From NCBI RefSeq assembly GCF_030817215.1, contig NZ_JAUSZA010000001.1, forward strand, positions 1,772,501 to 1,836,500: a stretch of 64,000 bases of DNA, given 5' to 3'. Positions 57,226 through 64,000 of this stretch are shown here, one piece after another (the first letter of the stretch is position 1; each line of letters opens with the position of its first letter). Under the pieces are notes generated by a model. That model searched no databases and was not told the DNA's origin. It saw only the letters and a program-made list of their open reading frames with translations. The stretch is from Paenibacillus sp. V4I3. Its GTDB lineage: Bacteria; Bacillota; Bacilli; Paenibacillales; NBRC-103111. A program made the position numbers and the translations under genes.

Positions 57226-57245
57226 TTCTGGTATCGATACCAGAA
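57226..57245. promoter_or_regulatory. LacI-type operator O1
   Basis: TTCTGGTATCGATACCAGAA, a perfect 20-bp palindrome with the CTGGTATCGATACCAG core shared by all three upstream sites; the central CG is typical of LacI-family operators. Confidence 0.9.
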
Positions 57246-57291
57246 AACGCATTAATTATTCAGATATAAATTATTTGGATATTTAGCAGTG

Positions 57292-57313
57292 AATCTGGTA
57301 TCGATACCAGATT
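57292..57313. promoter_or_regulatory. LacI-type operator O2
   Basis: A perfect 22-bp palindrome with the same CTGGTATCGATACCAG core; its centre is 67 bp from O1. Confidence 0.92.
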
Positions 57314-57366
57314 GTTGTAATCTTACACAGGAAGGTGGTTAGCCCCTGCGAACGTTTTGCCTGCCA

Positions 57367-57386
57367 TTCTGGTATCGATACCAGAA
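57367..57386. promoter_or_regulatory. LacI-type operator O3
   Basis: TTCTGGTATCGATACCAGAA again, centre 74 bp after O2 and ~145 bp before the binding-protein start. The spacing would allow DNA looping between sites. Confidence 0.92.
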
Positions 57387-57529
57387 ATAATTCTTAGACG
57401 AAATGTTTATGCTAATCAATAACGTGAAATCAAGAGGGCGTCGTATGTGGTTGGGGAAAGCTGAAATGAGCCTTGGAATTACAAATGTCTTATTATTATC
57501 AAATTTCGCTAAATCGGAGGAACAAGACT

Positions 57530-58837
57530 ATGAAATTTAAAGCATTGTACAGTGTGCCACTAGCTCTTAGTTTGATTCTTGTCGTATCTGCCTGTGGTGA
57601 CCAGAATAATACGAGTACTTCGACGCAAAAACCAACTACGACCAGTTCTAATCAAAATGAAAGCGCTTCTAATCAGAAAGTTTCGTTAACGATGTGGTAT
57701 TGGAACGGTGCGATATCCGATTCAACGATTGAAGCAGCTAAGAAAAAATTTCCGAATATTGATTTGCAAGCACAGAAACTTCCATCCGGGGGGGATTACG
57801 CAACCAAATTAAAAACAACAATCTCAGGCGGAGGAAGCGGGCCGGACATCGTAGCGATGGATAGCTGGGTTACTTCCATGTTGCCTTATAAAGAAAAATT
57901 CGTGAATTTATACGATCAAGGCGCTAAGGACATCCAACCCCAGTATTTGGATTGGAAATGGAAAATGGCTGCATCAGCAGACAATAAATATTTAATCGGT
58001 TTGCCGATCGATGTTGCTCCGGTTGTTATGTATTACCGCAAAGATTTATTTGAGAAAGCGGGAGTACCGAGCACGCCGGAAGCCATTAAGAGCCAAGTGA
58101 AGACGTGGGGTGATTATTTCAATCTTCAGCAGAAAGTGAAAGACGCAACAGGATCGCAATTACTATCCATTGTAGATGTTTTCAGAAACATCATAGGCCA
58201 AAATAGCCAAGGCTATTTTACGGAAGATGGAAAATATATTGGTGATCAGGCCCATATCAAAGGTGCTTGGGATATGGCTGTGAAAGCCTACCAAACGGGC
58301 TTAACGTATCCAAATGTTAGTGATGCTGAGAAAAATGCCGCAACGAACAACAGCAAAGTTTCTTCTTTCATCGGAGCGTCTTGGGCTGTTGGTGATTTGA
58401 TTGGCGCAGCTCCTGATACGAAGGGGAAATGGCAGATTGCCTACCCGCCTGGTGGTGTGGGTAATCAAGGAGGATCATTCTTCGGGCTGTTGAAATCGAC
58501 GAAAAATCCGAAAGAAGCTTATGAAGTTATTAAATTTCTAACTAGCCCCGATAACCTGGTTGCTGGATATAAGGAATTCGGTAACTATCCGTCTACACCG
58601 GAAGTTTACACGAAACCCGAAATGGTAAATAAAAATGAGTTCTTCGGAAACCAAGATCTGAGTCCAATATTCGCTGAAGCGGCAAAAGATGTGAAAATCG
58701 CACCAGTCGATTCAAGAGACGATATGGTCGGTACTTCTTTGACCGATGAAATTGGTTTAATTGACACGCAGAAGAAAGACCCAGAGAAGGCTTGGAAAGA
58801 TGCGCAGGATAAAATTAAAAGGCAGCTTTCACGCTAA
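57530..58837 (+). CDS. Sugar ABC transporter substrate-binding lipoprotein
   Basis: A 435-aa family 1 binding protein. The ATG at 57530 is 9 nt after CGGAGG; upstream in-frame codons lack a signal-peptide start. Lipobox VSAC with Cys22. It is the first gene of an operon under three LacI operators, followed by two permeases, the LacI gene, a PfkB kinase and a GH4 hydrolase. The downstream GH4 signature points to an alpha-glucoside-like ligand, but this is inference. Confidence 0.9.
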   Translation: MKFKALYSVPLALSLILVVSACGDQNNTSTSTQKPTTTSSNQNESASNQKVSLTMWYWNGAISDSTIEAAKKKFPNIDLQAQKLPSGGDYATKLKTTISGGGSGPDIVAMDSWVTSMLPYKEKFVNLYDQGAKDIQPQYLDWKWKMAASADNKYLIGLPIDVAPVVMYYRKDLFEKAGVPSTPEAIKSQVKTWGDYFNLQQKVKDATGSQLLSIVDVFRNIIGQNSQGYFTEDGKYIGDQAHIKGAWDMAVKAYQTGLTYPNVSDAEKNAATNNSKVSSFIGASWAVGDLIGAAPDTKGKWQIAYPPGGVGNQGGSFFGLLKSTKNPKEAYEVIKFLTSPDNLVAGYKEFGNYPSTPEVYTKPEMVNKNEFFGNQDLSPIFAEAAKDVKIAPVDSRDDMVGTSLTDEIGLIDTQKKDPEKAWKDAQDKIKRQLSR

Positions 58838-58876
58838 GCCGTATTTGGTAAGAAAATGAATGAAATAATGGATGCA

Positions 58877-58900
58877 GGTGAGGAAGTAGGCTTCCTCGCC
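58877..58900 (+). promoter_or_regulatory. Hairpin between binding-protein and permease genes
   Basis: GGTGAGGAAG-TAGG-CTTCCTCGCC, 10-bp stem with one wobble and no T run, in the 87-bp gap. This is the same position as the hairpin at 2301-2350 in the other importer. Confidence 0.6.
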
Positions 58901-58924
58901 TCGTCCAATTAGCGGAGGAATAGC

Positions 58925-59809
58925 ATGGGAGGTCTTTTTAAAGAAATTTATAAGAGCAGAACACTGTATCTATTTATTTCTCCATTTTATATTTTGTTCC
59001 TGATCTTTTCTGTATTTCCCATTTTGTTCTCGATGTACTTAGCCGTACATAAATGGGATGGAATTGGGGAAATGAAATATGTTGGATTCAAGAATTTTGA
59101 TTATATGCTCCATGATCCGACTTTTTGGAAAGTGTTAGTCAACAATATCGCACTTTGGATATTGGGGAACGCACCGCAGCTTCTGTGCGCATTGGTTGTC
59201 GCATATGTGATCAATTTATCCATTGTAAGATTCAAGGGTTTTTACAGAATTGCTTATTTTCTTCCGAATGTAACGGCCATGGTGGCTGTCGTCATTATCT
59301 TTCAGTCCTTGTTCGGCAACGAGTACGGGTTGATTAACTATTTGATGGAAAAAATCGGCCTTCATAAGATAGCGTGGTTAAATTCGGAATTCGGAGCTAG
59401 AGTCGTTATTGCAGCCATGATTTCTTGGAGATATATGGGGTATAACGCCGTCATCTATTTATCGGGCTTGCAAAGAATTCCAAAAGATCTATACGAAGCA
59501 GCTGAGCTGGACGGCGCTACCTTATTTCAAACTTTCACCAAAATTACGATACCAATGCTCAGACCCATCATCTTGTTCTCAGTGATGATGTCGACAATCG
59601 GCGGGTTTCAAATTTTCACGGAACCTCAAGTATTAGCTGGAAATCAACCGCCATACCCGGGTACCGATACGATCGTTCTCTATATGTTCCGGGAAGGTTT
59701 TAATTATCAGAATTATGGTTATGCAGCTGCAGTATCATGGGTGTTATTCATCATCATCGGCTTATTATCCGTCCTCAATTGGAAGTTTTTCAACAGATCG
59801 GATGATTGA
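58925..59809 (+). CDS. Sugar ABC transporter permease (MalF-like)
   Basis: A 294-aa permease with six membrane segments and the EAA loop EAAELDGATLFQTFTKI. It starts after CGGAGG. It pairs with the next gene to form the channel of the importer fed by the lipoprotein at 57530. The protein begins directly with the first membrane domain and lacks a MalF-type long N-terminus. Confidence 0.92.
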   Translation: MGGLFKEIYKSRTLYLFISPFYILFLIFSVFPILFSMYLAVHKWDGIGEMKYVGFKNFDYMLHDPTFWKVLVNNIALWILGNAPQLLCALVVAYVINLSIVRFKGFYRIAYFLPNVTAMVAVVIIFQSLFGNEYGLINYLMEKIGLHKIAWLNSEFGARVVIAAMISWRYMGYNAVIYLSGLQRIPKDLYEAAELDGATLFQTFTKITIPMLRPIILFSVMMSTIGGFQIFTEPQVLAGNQPPYPGTDTIVLYMFREGFNYQNYGYAAAVSWVLFIIIGLLSVLNWKFFNRSDD

Positions 59810-59827
59810 TAAAAAGGAGAATACAAG

Positions 59828-60655
59828 ATGACTGTTGAAGTGTTGACCAAAAAAATAATCGTAAATACTTTTTTGATGATCGGTGTCGCGATCTCCATAT
59901 TTCCGTTTTACTGGCTTATCGTCATGTCCACGAATGAGACAAGTGCGATGTTTGCTTTTCCGCCGAAGTTAACGTTCGGAACTAATTTGATGAATAACTT
60001 TCATCATGTTTTGGAGAAAAGCAATTTTATTCGTGCATTCTTCAACACGGTTTTCATTGCATTGATTAGCTGCACGCTTCAGTTGTTTTTCAATTCATTG
60101 ACTGGATTTGCGTTTGCCAAATTTAAGTTTCCGGGTTCTAAATTGCTGTTTTTTGCCATGATGGCCACGATGATGATTCCAGCGCAAATGCTGCTGGTTC
60201 CGCAATTCATCATTATTAAGGAGTTCGGGTGGTTGGGAAGTTATAAGGCCTTGATTATCCCGGGCATGGCAAGTGCATTCGGAATTTTTTGGATCAGGCA
60301 ATATGCGCTAGCGATTCATGATGATTTACTAGAGGCTGCGAGAATCGATGGCTGTAAAAAATTTGGACTTTATTGGCATGTTGCTTTGCCGATTTTAAGA
60401 CCTGCGCTTGCCTTTCTCGCTATAACAACGTTTATGGGCGTGTGGGAAGATTATTTGTGGCCTTTGATCGTATTGACGGACACTTCCAAATTCACATTAA
60501 TGTTAGCCTTACAGCAATTAAAATCGGCTCATACAGCAGACTATTCCATGGTTATGACTGGAGCACTTTTGGCTACCCTTCCATTGATTGTCTTCTTCCT
60601 CATTGTGAGCAGACAATTCATCGCCGGGATCACAGAGGGTGCAGTTAAAAGCTAA
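59828..60655 (+). CDS. Sugar ABC transporter permease (MalG-like)
   Basis: A 275-aa permease with six membrane segments and the EAA loop EAARIDGCKKFGLYWHV. The C-terminus ends GITEGAVKS. It begins 18 bp after the previous permease with an AAAAGGAG site. No ATPase is encoded in the operon. Confidence 0.92.
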   Translation: MTVEVLTKKIIVNTFLMIGVAISIFPFYWLIVMSTNETSAMFAFPPKLTFGTNLMNNFHHVLEKSNFIRAFFNTVFIALISCTLQLFFNSLTGFAFAKFKFPGSKLLFFAMMATMMIPAQMLLVPQFIIIKEFGWLGSYKALIIPGMASAFGIFWIRQYALAIHDDLLEAARIDGCKKFGLYWHVALPILRPALAFLAITTFMGVWEDYLWPLIVLTDTSKFTLMLALQQLKSAHTADYSMVMTGALLATLPLIVFFLIVSRQFIAGITEGAVKS

Positions 60656-60694
60656 GATATAAGTTAGAAGAGAACTAGTTTTTTAGAAGGTAGG

Positions 60695-61723
60695 GTGACA
60701 AGGTTGGCTCCGAAGATTAAGGATGTCGCCAAACAAGCGGGCGTTTCCGTGACTACGGTTTCGCGGGTGCTTAATGGAGAGAAGTATGTAAAGGACGATC
60801 TAAAAGCTAGGGTGAAGAAAGCTATTGACGAGCTCGGATACGCGCCTAGTCACATTGCTAGGAGTCTGGTACGGAAAAAGACGAACCTTATCGGTGTCAT
60901 TGTCCCAGACCTTACGTCAAGCTTTTACTCCACCATTCTAAGCAGTATTGAAGAAACAGCCAGTCTGAATGAGTACAATCTTCTGGTGTGCAACATTATT
61001 GAGGATACCGATAAAGAGTTCAAATATTTAAATGTATTTAAAGAAATGCGTGTAGACGGCATTATCATTATGCATGAAAAATTGAATGATGAAATCAGGG
61101 CATTTTTGAATAAGCTGGATATTCCAATTATTTTCTCAAGTGTAAGACCATCTGATCAAACGTTTCTTTCTGTGATCATTGATGATTACGCGGCAGCCTT
61201 CGATGCAACCAATTATTTGATAGAGCTTGGACATCAACGAATTGGCTTTATTGGCGGCGATATGAGAGACGTGACCTCCGGCCAAAATCGCTACATTGGC
61301 TACCGCGGTGCTCTATCCGAGCGCAGCATCCCCATCGTAGATGAGTACATTCGGTTCGGCGATTATAAAATACAAAGCGGGTACAATCTCATGAAAGAGA
61401 TTCTGGCTTGCGGTACCCATCCAACCGCTATATTTGCGGTGAGTGACGATATGGCTGTAGGGGCTATGAATTGTATTCATGACCATCAGTTGAAAGTTCC
61501 GGAAGACATTTCGGTCATTGGATTCGATGGAAGCCAGTTGACGGAGTTGGTTCGTCCACAGTTATCCTCGATGGAGCAGCCTATTCAGGATATGGGGAAA
61601 GTTACGGTGGAAACGCTGCTTGATTTAATTACAGGGGATGCGGAATCGCCAAAAGAAGATATTATTTTGAAACATAAGCTTGTTGTCCGTAATAGCTGTG
61701 GGCCTTATCGTGAGGACAAATAA
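60695..61723 (+). CDS. LacI family transcriptional regulator
   Basis: A 342-aa regulator with the LacI HTH and hinge (IKDVAKQAGVSVTTVSRVLNGEKYVKDDLKARVKKAIDELGYAPSHIARSL) and a periplasmic-binding-protein-like sensor domain. The start is GTG at 60695 or TTG at 60704; the second is better spaced from AGGGTG. It most likely binds the GGTATCGATACC operators at 57226-57386 and, within the operon, at 62035, giving autoregulation and sugar-induced release. Confidence 0.93.
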   Translation: MTRLAPKIKDVAKQAGVSVTTVSRVLNGEKYVKDDLKARVKKAIDELGYAPSHIARSLVRKKTNLIGVIVPDLTSSFYSTILSSIEETASLNEYNLLVCNIIEDTDKEFKYLNVFKEMRVDGIIIMHEKLNDEIRAFLNKLDIPIIFSSVRPSDQTFLSVIIDDYAAAFDATNYLIELGHQRIGFIGGDMRDVTSGQNRYIGYRGALSERSIPIVDEYIRFGDYKIQSGYNLMKEILACGTHPTAIFAVSDDMAVGAMNCIHDHQLKVPEDISVIGFDGSQLTELVRPQLSSMEQPIQDMGKVTVETLLDLITGDAESPKEDIILKHKLVVRNSCGPYREDK

Positions 61724-61795
61724 GTATAGAAAAACATAGATATATAGAAGCGTAAAAGCATAGATATTTATTTGGATTGAGAGAGGGAGAGTATA

Positions 61796-62749
61796 TTGAA
61801 AAAATTTGATGCGGTGGTCATCGGTGACGCCAATATAGATCTCGTTGTGGCAGGACTTAATCAAATTCCTCAGCCAGGTCAGGAGATTTTCGTTGATAAT
61901 ATGACGATGCATGTTGGCGGGGGGGCTGCTTTGTTCGCGATTTCACTCGCTAAGCTCGGGCTTCATGTAGCTTTTAACGGTGTTCTGGGAGATGATAGCT
62001 ACGGCCATTATGTTCGAGAGCAGTTCGGCCAATATGGTATCGATACCAGCTTGATTAAAACAAGTAAAACGAGTAACACCGGTATCACGATCGCGATTAA
62101 TCCCGAGACGGATCGGTCTTTTATCACTTATGGGGGATCCAATATGGAGCTTCAAATAAGGGATTTGGACTTGTCACAAATCGCTCAAGGAAAACATGTT
62201 CACGTGACCGGATATAGAGGAAGACGCAACCATGAAGAATTCATAGCGATGGCCAAAACACTGAGTGAGATGGGTGTGTCCCTTTCCTGCGATGTAGGCT
62301 GGGATGATTCAGGCGAGTGGTTTAAGGGTGTTTTCGATTTAATGGCTTACTTTGATGTATTTCTAATGAACGAAACGGAAGCTTTTCATTACACAGGCTT
62401 CGATCATATAGAAGAAAGCTTACGCTTTATGGGGGGCTATTCCAATCACATTGTAGTTAAACTCGGTCCAAAAGGGGCTGTAGCCATGAAGGAAGGCCAA
62501 ATAACGTACCATTCGGCATTTCCGGCCGAGACTGTAGATACAACTGGCGCAGGGGATTCCTTTAACGCTGGTTATATCTTTGGACATTTGACGGGTCAAA
62601 ATGTGGAAACATGCTTGCAGTACGGAAATGTTTGCGGAGCACTATCTGTCGGCGCTCACGGCGGCAGCACGGGTACACCGGACAAGGATGGGCTTGAGGC
62701 CTTTATCCTTCAATTCGGAGATCACATCAAAGAACGTATGGAGGCGTAA
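61796..62749 (+). CDS. PfkB family carbohydrate kinase
   Basis: A 317-aa ribokinase-fold enzyme with a TTG start after GAGAGGGAGAG. Both PfkB signatures are present: MHVGGGAALFAISLAKLG near the N-terminus and VDTTGAGDSFNAGYIFG with catalytic Asp254. Placed between LacI and a GH4 phospho-glycosidase in an ABC-importer operon, it could phosphorylate the imported sugar so that GH4 can cleave it. An intragenic operator-like palindrome lies at 62035-62048. Confidence 0.9.
   Translation: MKKFDAVVIGDANIDLVVAGLNQIPQPGQEIFVDNMTMHVGGGAALFAISLAKLGLHVAFNGVLGDDSYGHYVREQFGQYGIDTSLIKTSKTSNTGITIAINPETDRSFITYGGSNMELQIRDLDLSQIAQGKHVHVTGYRGRRNHEEFIAMAKTLSEMGVSLSCDVGWDDSGEWFKGVFDLMAYFDVFLMNETEAFHYTGFDHIEESLRFMGGYSNHIVVKLGPKGAVAMKEGQITYHSAFPAETVDTTGAGDSFNAGYIFGHLTGQNVETCLQYGNVCGALSVGAHGGSTGTPDKDGLEAFILQFGDHIKERMEA
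62035..62048. promoter_or_regulatory. Intragenic operator-like palindrome
   Basis: TGGTATCGATACCA, followed by G, repeats 15 of the 16 core bases of operators O1-O3 inside the kinase gene (codons for YGIDTS), 4.7 kb downstream. Confidence 0.6.
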
Positions 62750-62751
62750 TT

Positions 62752-64000
62752 ATGAAATTGACCTTAATCGGAGGCGGCGGGGTTCGCGCCGTTTTATTTA
62801 CAAAAAGCTTAACGTTAAAAGCAGAAGATGCCGGGATTACTAAGTTTGTTCTTCATGATACGGATGAGGAGCAGCTAGCCGTTATTTCAAAATTATGCCA
62901 GATCGTAATCGATCGCAGCGGAATCAACCTTCAGCTGGAGACTACAACAGATAGCCGCGAAGCGATTAAGGGTGCGGACTACATTGTAACTACGGTACGT
63001 GTAGGTAAGGAATGGTCACGGTATGTAGATGAGCAGATCGCTCTAAAACATGGCGTGATCGGTCAAGAAACGACGGGACCAGCAGGTTTCTCGATGGCGA
63101 TTCGTACGATTCCAGTTCTGATGGAATATTGCGAGATTGCTAAAGAGCTTGCACCTCAGGCCTGGATCTTTAACTTTTCGAACCCATCTGGACTTGTTAC
63201 GCAAGCATTGCGAAATGCGGGCTACGATCGGGTGATCGGGATCTGTGATTCGCCAAGCCATACGAAGCTGCGAATGGCCGAAGCGCTAGAGATCGATCCG
63301 AAGGAGCTAGAGGTTGAATTTTTCGGACTTAATCATTTGTCATGGATGACCAAAGTAATTTATCAAGGCAAAGACATTATGTCGGAGCTTAAGAATGATC
63401 CCGATTTTACAAGTCGGGTGGATGAATTCAAAATGTTCGATACTGATTTGCTGAAATCACTTCCTTTTTTACCAAATGAATATTTGTACTATTATTACCA
63501 CCGCGAAAAGGCCTTCGCTAATATCGTTAAATCAGGAATGACGCGCGGCCAGATGATCGCAGAGAATAATAAGGAAATGCTCAATATCTTACGTAAGATG
63601 GATATTGAAAGCAACCCGGATGAAGCCATTCAAACCTATTTGTACTATACGCAAAAAAGGGAAGCTTCTTATATGGCGATTGAAACCAATTCGGAGTCGA
63701 AGCCTGTTCTACCGACAGATAAGCTAGAGCTGCCTAACTCACTTGGCTATGCAGGTGTCATGCTGGATTTTGTGGAGTCGCTGCAAACGGGTGAGACCAA
63801 CAACATCGTTCTATCTGTACCGAATGAAGGCAGTATCGAAGGTTTCGCCGATGATGACGTCGTTGAAATTTCTTGCGTTATCACGAAAGACGGGGCGAAG
63901 CCGGTTCAGATCGGTTCTGTGCCGGAGGAAATGAGCCTGCTGATGAAAAATGTGAAGCTGTTTGAGCGTCTGACCGTTGAGGCTGTCAAACATAAATCGC
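62752..64000 (+). CDS. GH4 family NAD+- and metal-dependent phospho-glycosidase (cut by window edge)
   Basis: The first 416 residues are visible and the frame runs off the right edge. The ATG follows GGAGG at 62739-62743 and lies 2 bp after the kinase stop. There is an N-terminal NAD-binding loop (LIGGGGVRAV), then VRVGKEWSRYVDEQIALKHGVIGQETTGPAGF and NFSNPSGLVTQA. The metal-site Cys165 is in CDSP and His195 in GLNHLSW. The CDxP type is that of 6-phospho-alpha-glucosidases, whereas CNVP marks 6-phospho-beta-glucosidases. It probably hydrolyses the sugar phosphate made by the adjacent PfkB kinase. Confidence 0.9.
   Translation, partial: MKLTLIGGGGVRAVLFTKSLTLKAEDAGITKFVLHDTDEEQLAVISKLCQIVIDRSGINLQLETTTDSREAIKGADYIVTTVRVGKEWSRYVDEQIALKHGVIGQETTGPAGFSMAIRTIPVLMEYCEIAKELAPQAWIFNFSNPSGLVTQALRNAGYDRVIGICDSPSHTKLRMAEALEIDPKELEVEFFGLNHLSWMTKVIYQGKDIMSELKNDPDFTSRVDEFKMFDTDLLKSLPFLPNEYLYYYYHREKAFANIVKSGMTRGQMIAENNKEMLNILRKMDIESNPDEAIQTYLYYTQKREASYMAIETNSESKPVLPTDKLELPNSLGYAGVMLDFVESLQTGETNNIVLSVPNEGSIEGFADDDVVEISCVITKDGAKPVQIGSVPEEMSLLMKNVKLFERLTVEAVKHKS

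Overview
The window looks like the chromosome of a Paenibacillus-type, low-to-mid-GC Gram-positive (inference). The signs are strong AGGAGG ribosome-binding sites with frequent GTG/TTG starts, lipobox lipoproteins, carbohydrate ABC importers of the MalEFG and LplABC types without their own ATPases, YesM/YesN-type two-component systems, a bacterial nitric oxide synthase, and a TPP riboswitch ahead of a Bacillus-like thi operon. No rRNA, tRNA, insertion sequence, CRISPR array or prophage structural gene was recognised. The genes at both edges are cut.

Layout. (1) 1-5720: arabinan use, with the end of a GH43 enzyme, a promoter with a cre-like box, a lipoprotein binding protein, two permeases and a GH43 endo-arabinanase-like lipoprotein. 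(2) 5800-9121: pirin, a small unknown protein, NO synthase and a RarD transporter. (3) 9205-27318: an unusual accessory block. A minus-strand pair (PAAR-like DUF4280 protein, then a membrane MORN-repeat protein) lies divergent to a long plus-strand series: exported TolC-like protein with a C-terminal copper-amine-oxidase-N-like domain, membrane cyclase-like sensor with a degenerate active site, GNAT, translocase-like membrane domain fused to HEAT repeats and a cNMP-like domain, RsbW-like kinase, STAS antagonist, GAF-SpoIIE phosphatase, DUF4157 protein, Ala/Pro-rich cargo-like protein and a YbjN-like chaperone candidate. (4) 27328-30212: lipoprotein, 47-aa zinc-ribbon protein, BASS transporter, TetR regulator. 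(5) 30251-40790: YesM/YesN pair, LplB/LplC/LplA-like importer, MFS exporter, sugar isomerase, Gfo/Idh dehydrogenase. (6) 40807-48250: thiamine synthesis (TPP riboswitch, tenI-thiO-thiS-thiG, a 112-bp tandem repeat where Bacillus carries thiF, then thiD-thiE-thiC). (7) 48398-53924: winged-helix regulator, M29 aminopeptidase, AraC regulator, sugar isomerase, TVP38 and PAP2 membrane proteins. (8) 53966-64000: GH151-like glycosidase with AraC regulator, then a LacI-controlled operon (binding protein, two permeases, LacI, PfkB kinase, GH4 phospho-glycosidase) with three identical operators upstream and a fourth inside the kinase gene.

Block 3 is the most likely place for an undescribed system. PAAR-like tips and DUF4157 proteins are known companions of contractile injection systems, and the DUF4157 and cargo-like proteins share an N-terminal QRTxGN motif. 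No sheath, tube, baseplate or AAA+ gene is present here, so the block would be an accessory or cargo-and-control module whose core lies elsewhere, or a different system. The signalling genes suggest gated deployment, but the output of the partner switch is not visible.

The carbohydrate loci each pair an importer with enzymes and a regulator. None encodes the ABC ATPase, so a shared MsmX-like ATPase elsewhere is implied.
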